Source: Candidatus Hydrogenedentota bacterium
Lineage (GTDB): Bacteria; Hydrogenedentota; Hydrogenedentia; Hydrogenedentales; CAITNO01
DNA: 34,165 nucleotides
Direction: 5' to 3'
NCBI GenBank assembly: GCA_903893795.1
Contig: CAITNO010000019.1
Coordinates: 1-34,165 of the forward strand
Part shown: positions 7,359 to 15,412 of the stretch, piece by piece
Numbering within the stretch: the first letter of the stretch is position 1
Layout of the letters: each line of letters starts with the position of its first letter
Program-made: the position numbers and the translations under genes
The notes under the pieces: generated by a model
Told to the model about the DNA's origin: nothing
The model's input: only the letters and a program-made list of their open reading frames with translations
The model's database searches: none

Positions 7359-8879
7359 ATGAGGGTGCAAACCGTGCGTTTTTCAACTGTTCGATGGATG
7401 ATGCCCGTTCTGCTCTGCCTTTCCTTGGTGCTGCTGGGAGCTGGCTGCAAGCCCAAGGCCCAGGTTGTTCCGGATACCAAGGGGAAAACCCTCGCCGAGG
7501 CCAAGGCGGCCATCACGGCGGCGGGATACACCGTCGGCGAAACGAAGGAAGACTACGATGCCGCCGTGCCTGCGGGCCAAGTCGCTTTCCAGACGCCCGC
7601 CGCAGGAACCGCGGCGGAGAAGGGAACGCCCGTCAATCTTACGGTGTCACTCGGCCCCAAGGCGGACACCGTCACCTATGATGTCACCTATGCGCCGAAG
7701 ACGGTGGTGGTGGACGAGGCCCACCTTGGCCTGATGACCGGTTCCGACCCTGAAAATCATGTGTACACCTTCGACGCCGGCGGGGCGGCCGCCGCCGGAC
7801 TGCCGCTCGAAGTAGGGCGTCCGCTGATTATCCACGGGGTGGCGGCCCGCCGAATCAGCGCGGTGACCGCGAACGGCGGCAGCGTGACGGTGGAAACGGA
7901 GTACATGACGCTCAACGAGGCCATCACCGACGGCACCGTTGCCTGGGATTACGGCGTGGAATTCACGCCGGAGAAGATCGCCGCCATTGAGATTCCCGGA
8001 CAGGGACGGGTTGTTCCCAAGGCGGCAACGCCGGTGGAATTCTCCTTCGACATCGGCGCGTACCATTACGAAATCAACTGCACGCTGGACAATACCGTCG
8101 CCACATATGATTTTGTCATCACCAAGGGGATCGTTGGCACGGCCCAGGCAAAGCTGGAGGCGACCGGAAAGATAGACCGTTTCCGCAGCAAGGACAGCAT
8201 CACCTTTGCGGGCGGGGAACCGCAGGAGTTCGGCCATGAACTGGACGCAATGCGCGGCGACCTGACCGTCAGCCTGACCGTGGCGGCCTCCGGGAACGAT
8301 GCCGTCAACCTGGAAATACCCGCGACCATCATGTACATACCCTTCATGGTGGGTCCGGTCCCAGTGGAACTGAAGGTCAAGGTGCAGTTTGTGGTGAATG
8401 CCACAGTTCCTCTGGGCGCCTCCGCCCGGGTGAGTTCCAAGTTCTCTTATGACAGCACGCTGGGATTCACCTTCGACGGTGCCGGTGCCACGGCCGCGGC
8501 CAGTGTGGGCACGGTCAATTTCGGCGACTCCACCCACGAGACCGGCGCGCCCAGCCATATCGCGGCCAATTTTGGCCTGGGCTTTCCGCGCGTGGAAGTG
8601 GACATTTTCAAGGAATCCATCGTGCCTTGGGCGCAAACGGCCTTTCTGGTCGGCGGCACCTACACCTTCCAGCCCGCCTGCCAGACTGCGGACGCCATGT
8701 TCATCGGCGCGGCGGGCTATGAACTGGGCCTTTTCGGATGGGTCCAGTTGGCCTCCGGCAAAATCACCCTGTTCCAGGAGAAGAAACCGCTGCTTAGGTC
8801 GGGCGACTGTCCTGCGGACAGCAAGAGCGAGGAGGCGTTCCAGGTGGAGGACGCCCTTATGGGATTCGGGACAGAATAG
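7359..8879 (+). CDS. Lipoprotein with one PASTA domain
   Basis: 506-residue exported lipoprotein. A signal peptide runs to LLGAGC, with Cys30 as the likely lipidated residue (the -3 position is Gly, a slightly unusual lipobox). Residues about 34-98 form one PASTA domain: VVPDTKGKTLAEAKAAITAAGYTVG, then AGQVAFQTPAAGTAAEKGTPVNLTVS pattern elements. PASTA domains usually bind peptidoglycan fragments in Ser/Thr kinases and penicillin-binding proteins; here there is no kinase or transpeptidase domain. The remaining 400 residues are beta-rich with few Lys clusters and look like an extracellular beta-sandwich region, not recognised. The start at 7359 has only a modest AGGA upstream. Placement (outer membrane or periplasm) follows from the lipobox. 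Confidence 0.72.
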   Translation: MRVQTVRFSTVRWMMPVLLCLSLVLLGAGCKPKAQVVPDTKGKTLAEAKAAITAAGYTVGETKEDYDAAVPAGQVAFQTPAAGTAAEKGTPVNLTVSLGPKADTVTYDVTYAPKTVVVDEAHLGLMTGSDPENHVYTFDAGGAAAAGLPLEVGRPLIIHGVAARRISAVTANGGSVTVETEYMTLNEAITDGTVAWDYGVEFTPEKIAAIEIPGQGRVVPKAATPVEFSFDIGAYHYEINCTLDNTVATYDFVITKGIVGTAQAKLEATGKIDRFRSKDSITFAGGEPQEFGHELDAMRGDLTVSLTVAASGNDAVNLEIPATIMYIPFMVGPVPVELKVKVQFVVNATVPLGASARVSSKFSYDSTLGFTFDGAGATAAASVGTVNFGDSTHETGAPSHIAANFGLGFPRVEVDIFKESIVPWAQTAFLVGGTYTFQPACQTADAMFIGAAGYELGLFGWVQLASGKITLFQEKKPLLRSGDCPADSKSEEAFQVEDALMGFGTE

Positions 8880-8896
8880 CGCCGTTTTGCGAATCC

Positions 8897-8905
8897 TGCT
8901 ACAAT
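8897..8905 (+). promoter_or_regulatory. Extended -10 candidate for fmdB-like gene
   Basis: TGC followed by TACAAT, about 50 bases before the zinc-ribbon gene start. No matching -35 at standard distance. Confidence 0.4.
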
Positions 8906-8953
8906 TGGGTGAAGTGGTTTGAATTGTCGGCTTACCAAGGAGTGTATGTTCCC

Positions 8954-9184
8954 ATGCCCCTGTTTTCTTATTCCTGCAAATCCTGCGGTGCCTATTCGGA
9001 AGTGCTGGTGCGCGGCGCGGAAGCGCCGGTCTGCCCCGAGTGCGGCTCCAAGAACCTTGAGAAACAAATGAGCCTGTTCGCCGCGATGAGCGGCCCCTCC
9101 ACCGAACCGGCCTGCGGCTCCTGCGACTCCTCCGTCCACCAGGGCGGGGGATGCGCCATGGGCGGAGGCTGCGGTTGCCACTGA
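8954..9184 (+). CDS. FmdB-type zinc ribbon protein
   Basis: 76-residue protein with the FmdB/CxxC regulatory-type zinc ribbon. It opens with the family-typical MPLFSYSC, so the ATG at 8954 is chosen, with AAGGAG eleven bases upstream. Zinc ligands are Cys8/Cys11 and Cys27/Cys30 (CKSCG, CPECG), followed by the characteristic LEKQMS. The C-terminal 25 residues are a Gly/Cys-rich tail with a CGSC and GGGCGCH pattern that could bind a second metal. The name comes from a gene in a formamidase/acetamidase cluster; most members have no proven role and are likely small metal-binding regulatory proteins. It lies 7 bases before a membrane protein gene and may be co-transcribed with it. Confidence 0.8.
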   Translation: MPLFSYSCKSCGAYSEVLVRGAEAPVCPECGSKNLEKQMSLFAAMSGPSTEPACGSCDSSVHQGGGCAMGGGCGCH

Positions 9185-9191
9185 GGCGCTG

Positions 9192-9578
9192 ATGGAAGAA
9201 CCGGTACCGGAAAAGAACACCGCCCCGCGCACCCTGTGGATGTACATCCGCGAGGGGCTGGCGGCGGCGCACAAGCGTCGGCCCGTCAGCTTCTACATGC
9301 TGCTGTCCGTTCCGGTGGTGCTCGTGCTGGGCGCGCGCCTCTTTGAGTACCGGCAGGATGCGAACCGTTTTCGCGCGGCCCTGTCGGTGCTGCTGCTCTT
9401 CTTTCTCGTCATCAGCGTTCAGGCGGTGCATGATTTCTTTTCCATCACGCGAAGGCATTTCCAAGAACGCCGGGCGGCCTATTTGGAAACGCTGGGCGAC
9501 CGGGAATTTATCGGCGAACTGGGCCAGCGCGTCAAGAAGGGCGAACAGGGGGACTCCTCAGGGCGAAACCAGGCATAG
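9192..9578 (+). CDS. Two-helix membrane protein, unknown
   Basis: Unrecognised 128-residue protein. A GAGG ribosome-binding site six bases before the ATG at 9192, and the 7-base distance from the zinc-ribbon stop, support the start and an operon. Two membrane helices lie at about residues 32-47 (SFYMLLSVPVVLVLGA) and 60-78 (AALSVLLLFFLVISVQAV). Both ends are hydrophilic, and the C-terminal 45 residues are charged and helical. The topology is a hairpin with both ends most likely in the cytoplasm. No motif hints at function. Confidence 0.65.
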   Translation: MEEPVPEKNTAPRTLWMYIREGLAAAHKRRPVSFYMLLSVPVVLVLGARLFEYRQDANRFRAALSVLLLFFLVISVQAVHDFFSITRRHFQERRAAYLETLGDREFIGELGQRVKKGEQGDSSGRNQA

Positions 9579-9620
9579 GCACGGATTCCTCCTCCTATTT
9601 CCTGGATGATTTGTCGCTTC

Positions 9621-9655
9621 ATGAGCGTTCTTAACAAGAGTTAAGGGAGTCTCAT
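9621..9655 (+). promoter_or_regulatory. Hairpin enclosing RBS and start of DUF72 gene
   Basis: CTTAAC (9630-9635), loop AAGA, GTTAAG (9640-9645) make a perfect 6-bp stem. It is flanked by ATGAG (9621-9625) pairing with CTCAT (9651-9655). The Shine-Dalgarno GGGAGT lies in the right internal loop and the last two bases of the outer arm are the first two of the ATG start. Such a fold would lower translation unless opened; as DNA, the CTTAAC dyad could instead be an operator. Confidence 0.45.
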
Positions 9656-10478
9656 GAACGCAAACAACACGTTGCTGCGCCTCGGCACCTCAAGCTGGAG
9701 CTGTCCGGACTGGGTGGGCAAGTTCTATGCGCCGGAAACAGCGCCCAGGGACTTCATCGCCGCCTACGCCCGCAAACTCGACACGGTGGAGATAGACGCC
9801 ACTTTTTACGCCACACCCCGCAGGTCCGTTGTGGAAGGCTGGCGGGACCGCACGCCGGAAAGCTTTGTCTTCGCCGCCAAAGCGCCCCAAGTCATAACGC
9901 ACGAAAAATGCCTGGAAAACTGCGGCGGCGAGCTGAAGTCATTCCTCGACACCATGACCGTGCTCGGCCCCCGGCTCGGCCCCATCCTGTTTCAGTTCCC
10001 CTATTATTCCAAGGCCAGCGGCATGACCAGGGACGAACTCCTGCAGCGGCTCAACCCCTTTCTGGCGGCCCTGCCGGAAGGCTTTCAGTGGGCCGTCGAA
10101 ATCCGCAACAAGGCATGGCTCGACAAGCCCCTGTTCAATTTGCTGGCCGAACACCATATCGCCCTTGCCCTGATCGACCACCCCTGGATATACCGACCCG
10201 ACGCGTTGTTTGCCAGAGAGGGCATCCTGACCGGTCCCTTCGCCTATATCCGCTGGCTGGGTGACCGTTACGCCATCGAAAAGATCACCAAGATTTGGAA
10301 TGGCACCATAGTCGACCGCCGTCCCGACGTGGAAGAGTGGGTACCCCATCTCCAGGCACTCATCGAGCGCCGTCTCCCGGTGTTCGGTTACGTGAACAAT
10401 CACTATACCGGGTACTCGCCCGATACCCTGGCAATGATTCAGGAGTTGATGGGGGGCTCTTCTGTTACCGTCCGATGA
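9654..10478 (+). CDS. DUF72 (YecE-like) protein
   Basis: 274-residue TIM-barrel-like protein of the DUF72/YecE family. The start has AAGGGAG seven bases upstream. Family marks in order: the N-terminal GTSSWSCPDW(V)GKFY, then FYATPRRSVVEGWRDRTPESFVFAAKAPQVITHEK, LGPILFQFPYY, WAVEIRNKAW, and the C-terminal VFGYVNNHYTGYSPDTL, where the last block carries the conserved Asn-Asn-His. The biochemical role of the family is unproven; its barrel resembles phosphodiesterase/endonuclease-IV-like folds. It is the last rightward gene before a convergent leftward oxidoreductase, 120 bases away. The start region lies in a hairpin (9621-9655). Confidence 0.85.
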   Translation: MNANNTLLRLGTSSWSCPDWVGKFYAPETAPRDFIAAYARKLDTVEIDATFYATPRRSVVEGWRDRTPESFVFAAKAPQVITHEKCLENCGGELKSFLDTMTVLGPRLGPILFQFPYYSKASGMTRDELLQRLNPFLAALPEGFQWAVEIRNKAWLDKPLFNLLAEHHIALALIDHPWIYRPDALFAREGILTGPFAYIRWLGDRYAIEKITKIWNGTIVDRRPDVEEWVPHLQALIERRLPVFGYVNNHYTGYSPDTLAMIQELMGGSSVTVR

Positions 10479-10503
10479 GGACGGATTGCCAAGACCCGAA
10501 GAA

Positions 10504-10523
10504 GGCCGAAGGGCAGTTTGGCC
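10504..10523. terminator. Weak stem-loop between convergent genes
   Basis: GGCCGAA, loop GGGCAG, TTTGGCC forms a 7-bp stem with one G-T pair, between the ends of the DUF72 gene and the leftward oxidoreductase gene. There is no T-run directly after it on either strand, so terminator function is only suggested by position. Confidence 0.25.
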
Positions 10524-10598
10524 GACGCTTGGGGACTTTGGTCAGCCCGTGACTATATTCATTTCTTGTCCTATCCACTGTGGCGCGTAAATTTAGAA

Positions 10599-11972
10599 TT
10601 ACAACGTCCAGCCGTCACGATACTTGTAGTGCAGCAACGCATTGGCTTCGTGATCATTGGTCACTTTCATGCTCTCCGAATCCCAGAGCAGCCGCTTTCC
10701 TGTTCTTACGGAAAGGGTACCGAGCAGCAGGGCCTCCGTCAGCGGACCCGCAAATCCGAAGTTGGAACGGGTCGTGCCGCGGCCCTTGCAGGCCTCAATC
10801 CATTCCTTGTGGTGGCCGATGGAGCGGGGCAGGGTCTTCTCGGGTTGCTTGTAGGCTTTCATCCGTGATTTTGGGATGAGCCGCGGCTCGTTTCCGCCCC
10901 AACCCTCGACAAGAATCTTGCCCTTCTCACCGACGAAGATGATGCCGTCTTCCCGATCCAGTTCCTCGCCTGCGTCGAGTTCCTCGGGACGAGGCGGCAT
11001 CATGCCGCCGTCGTACCAGTGCAGCCGGACGGGCGGCAGGTCGCCGCGCGCGGGGAATTCATAGTGCGCGGTCGAGGCGAGGGGCAGCGCGTCCTTGTAC
11101 ACCAGCGTCGAACTCGAATCCACCGCCGTAGGCGCGCCCAGTTTCAGTGCCGAATACACGGGGGCGATGTTGTGGATGCCCATGTCGCCCAGCCCGCCCG
11201 ACCCGAAATCCCACCAGCCGCGCCATTTGAAGGGCATGTAGGCCGGGTTGTAGGCACGGTACGGCGCAGGCCCGAGCCACAGGTCCCAGTCCAGCGTGTC
11301 CGGCACCGGCGGCGTGTCCTCGGGCCGCTCCACACCCTGCGCCCAAAAGAGTTTGCCCTTGTGCGTGGGCCGGTCCGACCAGACATGCACCTCGTGCACG
11401 GGTCCGATGGCACCGTCCCAAATCCACTCGTTGATGAGCCGGTTGCCCTCGAAGGCCATGCCCTGGTTGCCCATCTGCGTGGCAACCCCGGTCTCACGGG
11501 CCGCCTGGGCCACGGCCCGCGCCTCATGCACGGTCCGCGTCAGCGGCTTCTCGCAGTAGACGTGCTTGCCCGCCTTGATGGCCGCGATGCTGGCCACCGC
11601 ATGGCAATGGTCCGGCGTGGCCACCAGCACGGCGTCAATGTTCTTGTCCTCCTTCTCCAGCATCTTCCGGAAATCGCGATAATGGGCCGCCTTGGGAAAA
11701 CGCTCGAAGCTTTGCGCCGCCCGTTCGTCGTCCACATCGCACAGGGCCACGATGTTCTCGCCGCGCAGTTCATTGAGGTCGGCCGCGGCCTGTCCGCCGG
11801 CACCAATGGCGGCAATGTTCAGCTTCTCGCTGGGCGGCGTGTGGCCGACACCGCCCAAGACATAGCGCGGAACAATCATAAACGGCGCCGCGACGGCGGC
11901 GGTGCGCTGGATGAATTGACGGCGCGAAACAGGATCGCCCTGCAGTTCTTCCGATGTGTCTTTGGGATTCAT
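10599..11972 (-). CDS. Tat-exported Gfo/Idh/MocA family oxidoreductase
   Basis: 457-residue NAD(P)-dependent sugar or polyol oxidoreductase. A twin-arginine signal (SRRQFIQ, residues 16-22, followed by a hydrophobic segment) predicts export as a folded, cofactor-loaded protein. The Rossmann domain begins near residue 51 with AAIGAGGQAAAD and an acidic end (CDVDDE). The family EKP motif is Glu141-Lys142-Pro143 (CEKPLTR). The C-terminal half holds the GLGDMGIHNIAP segment typical of the secreted Planctomycetes/Hydrogenedentes-type subfamily. AAGGAG lies ten bases before the ATG. Related exported members act on glycosides, including 3-keto-sugar chemistry; substrate unknown. It is not a good IolG candidate because IolG is cytoplasmic and has no Tat signal. 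Confidence 0.88.
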   Translation of the reverse strand: MNPKDTSEELQGDPVSRRQFIQRTAAVAAPFMIVPRYVLGGVGHTPPSEKLNIAAIGAGGQAAADLNELRGENIVALCDVDDERAAQSFERFPKAAHYRDFRKMLEKEDKNIDAVLVATPDHCHAVASIAAIKAGKHVYCEKPLTRTVHEARAVAQAARETGVATQMGNQGMAFEGNRLINEWIWDGAIGPVHEVHVWSDRPTHKGKLFWAQGVERPEDTPPVPDTLDWDLWLGPAPYRAYNPAYMPFKWRGWWDFGSGGLGDMGIHNIAPVYSALKLGAPTAVDSSSTLVYKDALPLASTAHYEFPARGDLPPVRLHWYDGGMMPPRPEELDAGEELDREDGIIFVGEKGKILVEGWGGNEPRLIPKSRMKAYKQPEKTLPRSIGHHKEWIEACKGRGTTRSNFGFAGPLTEALLLGTLSVRTGKRLLWDSESMKVTNDHEANALLHYKYRDGWTL

Positions 11973-12066
11973 CTATGTGTGGCTCCTTGAGTTCAGGACA
12001 TTCCTTGCGGCGTACGGTCATTCGTACTTCCAGAATTCCTCCACCGCTTCGGGCGGCGATCGTGGT

Positions 12067-13095
12067 TCACATTTGGTCCCCGTTGGCGTACTCGTAGGAC
12101 AGCTTGTGGTCTCCGGGCTTGTATTGATAGAGCATGAAATCACCTCCACCATAGTGCCCGTCAACTATGATTACCTCGGACACACCGTCACCGTCGACAT
12201 CTGCAGCACCCAATGGCCAGTAATGCTGAATCATTTTGTCATGCAGATACACCCAGGACGCTGTCCAAAGCAGTTCCAATCCGTCTTTCCGGAGAATGGC
12301 GCACCAGTTGCTGGAATTGTATCCCTCTTCCGAGGCTCTGCTGTCTTTGCAGGGGTACTCGCGGCAAAGCTGGACAAAGAACACCGTTTCACCCGGCGCA
12401 ATGTCGAATTCGGCCGCCTCCACCAGCTTGGGTGCCGCCAGTTTGGACGGGTTGTAGGGTTCCTGGTCGCAGTCTGCACTCAGGCTAGGATACTGCTCGC
12501 ACTCCCGGCGTTCCTTTTCCTCCTCCGCAGCCATTTCCCGCTTCATGCGTCCGGCCAATTCTTCCACGGCAGGCGGCGAGGCGGCGGGACGGGACGGGGA
12601 ACACCATGCAGGCTTCGAGATCAGCACTTCATAGTCCTGCCACCACTTTCCCGTGGGCTTGGGCTCGCATTCCATGTCGCGGAACAGGACCGCCCGTCCC
12701 TCAGTGGAACCGATGGCCTTTACGACGGCTTCGCCCGCGGGATGATACTTCCCCGAAGGGTCAACCATGCGCATGAAGAAGTTGTCTCCGTAGGGCTGCT
12801 TTGAAGGGCTGAATCCGTAGGCATCATGCCACGTGCCCCCCTCAAAGAAGACAAACCCAAACATCACCACACCATTCCGTTCACAATCGTAACCAGGGTG
12901 GCCCGAGCTCCAATATTCAACGCCGTTCAGCTTTTCGAAAGGACGGCGAATCAATATCTGAGGCTTGCTGTTGTCGAAAGCGGGGCGTTTGGACGCTTCG
13001 GGGGTGGCGCTGGACTCGGTTGATTCAGCCCGTGACACGCGCAGGCCAAGGACAAGGAAGAGCACCATCAATGCACGTGAAACGATTGTCGCCAT
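12067..13095 (-). CDS. Secreted protein with FG-GAP/EF-hand-like C-terminus
   Basis: 342-residue exported protein, not recognised as a whole. The ATG at 13095 is chosen: GGGAGA lies upstream, and the N-terminus is then a clean signal peptide (MATIVSRALMVLFLVLGL, cleavage near SRAES). The C-terminus holds a calcium-type loop, ADVDGDGVSEVIIVDGHYGGG, as found in FG-GAP/VCBS repeats, near residues 295-320. Cysteines are frequent in the middle (WCSPS, RECEQ, ADCDQ, LCREYPC, NWC), consistent with disulfides outside the cytoplasm. A charged helical section (RMKREMAAEEEKERRE) lies about mid-way. It has its own promoter candidate (13139-13167), divergent from the glycosidase gene. Function unknown. 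Confidence 0.6.
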   Translation of the reverse strand: MATIVSRALMVLFLVLGLRVSRAESTESSATPEASKRPAFDNSKPQILIRRPFEKLNGVEYWSSGHPGYDCERNGVVMFGFVFFEGGTWHDAYGFSPSKQPYGDNFFMRMVDPSGKYHPAGEAVVKAIGSTEGRAVLFRDMECEPKPTGKWWQDYEVLISKPAWCSPSRPAASPPAVEELAGRMKREMAAEEEKERRECEQYPSLSADCDQEPYNPSKLAAPKLVEAAEFDIAPGETVFFVQLCREYPCKDSRASEEGYNSSNWCAILRKDGLELLWTASWVYLHDKMIQHYWPLGAADVDGDGVSEVIIVDGHYGGGDFMLYQYKPGDHKLSYEYANGDQM

Positions 13096-13138
13096 TGCAT
13101 GCTCTCCCAGGTTGCACTTCGACTGACCTGCATAGGGT

Positions 13139-13167
13139 AGACTACCAAATGCCCGCCTGCATTCCAA
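13139..13167 (-). promoter_or_regulatory. Promoter for the secreted FG-GAP-like gene
   Basis: On the minus strand TTGGAA (13167-13162), 17 bases, TAGTCT (13144-13139), with TG one base before the -10. This is near-consensus spacing, about 45 bases upstream of the start at 13095. Confidence 0.55.
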
Positions 13168-13215
13168 ACAGTCCCGGCAGGCCGCTCTTTTGCATCCCGC
13201 AGGCCGGGGCCCCCC

Positions 13216-13245
13216 TTGAAAACGTGCCGGGCCATTCGCCAGACT
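13216..13245 (+). promoter_or_regulatory. Promoter candidate for glycosidase-like gene
   Basis: TTGAAA (13216-13221), 18 bases, CAGACT (13240-13245), about 32 bases before the start at 13277. The -35 matches the other leaders; the -10 has C for the first T. Confidence 0.4.
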
Positions 13246-13276
13246 CAAGTGGTAAACACCCACAAGGAGAATCGGC

Positions 13277-15397
13277 ATGTTAAAGACGGCGACAGGTCTG
13301 CTGGCCCTGCTTCTGGCCACGGCGGCACACGCGGCACCGGTTCCGGAGGATTTCCCGCACTTTGCCGTGCCCGGCCATGAAAAGGAGATGGACTCGTTGC
13401 GTTCCCTGTTCTGGCTCCACTATGAGCCCGCCGGGCCGCTGATTCCGCTGTGGGACGAGTGGATGCCCATGTCCACGCTGTGGCCCACCACGGCGCCGGG
13501 CGGGCAGTTGGACGCCATGCGCGCCCGCTGGGCGCAGGCCCTGTCGGACCGGAAGATGGACGGGGAAGGCTACGTGCTGACGCAGCAGCACGATGGCCCG
13601 GCCCACGCCGAGGGCTGGCCCTTCCCCCGGTGGATGGAGGCGGGCGGCGTTGGCTGGCATTTCCGCGGCACGGGGGTGCAGGGCTATGACGCGCCCCCCG
13701 CCACGCCCGACGGGTGGACCGTTTCCGGCGGAAAAGGGGGCGACATCAACGACCACGGCTGGGCAGTGGACCTCACCGAAGCGGGGGCGACACTGCAAAC
13801 CCCGCCGTTCAATATGAACGCAAAGAACGGACCCTGGCTGCGGCTGAACTGGTGGGCCACCGGCTTGGATCATGCCCGCTGCTACGTGGAGTGGGCCACG
13901 GAGGAGCAGCCTGAATTCGCGCCGGAACGGCGCGCCTATTTCACCGCCGCCACGCCGGAAGGCCAAACGCAGGTGACGCCGCCCATGGGGCCCAAATCGG
14001 CCGGCGAAATAGTCATCACCACCATTGAGACCCGGACGATGATTCCCGTCTACCGCATTCCCGGGTGGAAGGGCACCATCACGGGACTGCGCATCCACCT
14101 CGACAACCCCGCCGCGGCCAGCCTGGTGATCAAATCGTTCCACACCGCCTGTGACACCCGCCACGACATCAACAACCTGAACTTCATCCGTGGCTGCTCC
14201 GAGTATTTCCTCTGGACCCGCGACGTCACCTTCCTGCGCCAGCAAATCGGCCGGGTGCGTTCGGCCATGCGCTTCGTCATGAACGAGTTCAATACCCGCC
14301 AGCGCAAGTGCATTTACGTCACCTGGCCCGGCCATGATGGACACAGCGGCATCCGCATCGACGCGGACGGAAAAAAGACCGTCGTTCCCGGCGTGGGCAT
14401 CGGCAGCAACTACTGGGACATTCTTCCCTTCAGCGGTGAGGACGCGCTGGCGACGGTCTACTACTACGACACGCTGCTCGACCTGGCCAACCTCGAAGAA
14501 CAGATTACGCGGCACCCGCAGTGGTGCGTGGCCACGGGCGCGGAAGCTTTCGACCCCGCCGACCTGCGCAGCCACGCCCAGGAGGTGAAGAACTTTGGGA
14601 CGAAGCGCTTCTGGAACAGCGCGACCGGACGCTTCGGCACGGTGGACCTCGACGGCGGCATGCACGACTACGGATTCACCTTCCTGAACAACGAGGCCGT
14701 GTACTACGGCTTTGCCACGCCCGAGCAGGCCAGGTCGATCCGCGACTGGGAGTCCGGGCGCCGCACCGTGGACGGCGACACCTCGACCGGCGCCGACATC
14801 TACCGCTGGCGCTTCGGGCCCCGCTCCACCACCAAGCGCAACCTCGACTATTACATCTGGGTATGGAGCAGTCCGGAGAGCATCCCCTGGGGCGCGCAGG
14901 TGCAGGACGGCGGCGCGGTGCTCGGCTTCTCCTACCACGACCTGATGGCCCGGCTCATGACCGACGGTCCCGACGACGCATGGCAGCGGCTGCGGGAGCT
15001 GCTGGTCTGGTTCGACGAGACCCAGGCGGCCGGCGGATACCGCGCCTACTACAAGGACTCCGAACATGGCACCATGCAGGGCGGCAACGTCGCCGGCGGG
15101 CTCGGGCTCGACAAGGAGTTCTTCGAGAGCATCATGGTGCCGCAGGTCATGCTCTACGGCTTCCTCGGCTTCTGCCCCACGGCGGACGGCTTCGCCATAA
15201 ATCCTAGACTGCCGAAGGACTGGCCCGAGCTGAACATCACCCGCATCCATTTGCAGGCCGCCGTGCTCGACATCACCGTGCGCGGCAAAAACGTCACGGT
15301 CACCGGCACCGGCGCCGCCGATGAACCGATTGTGGCCTCGCTGCCCGAAGGTTGGCAATTGACCTGCACACCGGCAGGCCTCGTCACCGCCAAATAG
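13277..15397 (+). CDS. Secreted six-hairpin glycosidase-like protein
   Basis: 706-residue exported protein. AAGGAG lies upstream of the ATG at 13277, and the first 20 residues form a signal peptide ending AHAAP. Residues about 130-290 are a beta-sandwich-like region (GWAVDLTEAGATLQTPPF, then LRIHLDNPAAASLVIKSF). From about residue 300 comes an alpha-helical catalytic-type region resembling the (alpha/alpha)6 barrel of GH63/GH65/trehalase-like enzymes: FIRGCSEYFLWTRDVTFL, GSNYWDILPF, YGFTFLNNEAVYYGFA and EFFESIMVPQVMLYGFLGF. A small beta domain ends it, like the GH65 C-terminal domain. Candidate acids include Asp/Glu around NYWDILPFSGEDA, but I cannot fix the catalytic pair. It likely acts on periplasmic oligosaccharides; the exact family is uncertain. 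Confidence 0.62.
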   Translation: MLKTATGLLALLLATAAHAAPVPEDFPHFAVPGHEKEMDSLRSLFWLHYEPAGPLIPLWDEWMPMSTLWPTTAPGGQLDAMRARWAQALSDRKMDGEGYVLTQQHDGPAHAEGWPFPRWMEAGGVGWHFRGTGVQGYDAPPATPDGWTVSGGKGGDINDHGWAVDLTEAGATLQTPPFNMNAKNGPWLRLNWWATGLDHARCYVEWATEEQPEFAPERRAYFTAATPEGQTQVTPPMGPKSAGEIVITTIETRTMIPVYRIPGWKGTITGLRIHLDNPAAASLVIKSFHTACDTRHDINNLNFIRGCSEYFLWTRDVTFLRQQIGRVRSAMRFVMNEFNTRQRKCIYVTWPGHDGHSGIRIDADGKKTVVPGVGIGSNYWDILPFSGEDALATVYYYDTLLDLANLEEQITRHPQWCVATGAEAFDPADLRSHAQEVKNFGTKRFWNSATGRFGTVDLDGGMHDYGFTFLNNEAVYYGFATPEQARSIRDWESGRRTVDGDTSTGADIYRWRFGPRSTTKRNLDYYIWVWSSPESIPWGAQVQDGGAVLGFSYHDLMARLMTDGPDDAWQRLRELLVWFDETQAAGGYRAYYKDSEHGTMQGGNVAGGLGLDKEFFESIMVPQVMLYGFLGFCPTADGFAINPRLPKDWPELNITRIHLQAAVLDITVRGKNVTVTGTGAADEPIVASLPEGWQLTCTPAGLVTAK

Positions 15398-15412
15398 AAG
15401 GGGAGAGGAAAG

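Noticed and set aside
10599..11972. Gfo/Idh/MocA oxidoreductase as the missing IolG
   Set aside because: It has a Tat signal, lies on the other strand 13 kb away and resembles the exported subfamily rather than cytoplasmic IolG.
13280..15358. 692-codon open frame antisense to the glycosidase-like gene
   Set aside because: No RBS, no recognisable motif and His/Val/Arg-rich shadow composition; the opposite strand has a signal peptide, an RBS and family-like blocks.
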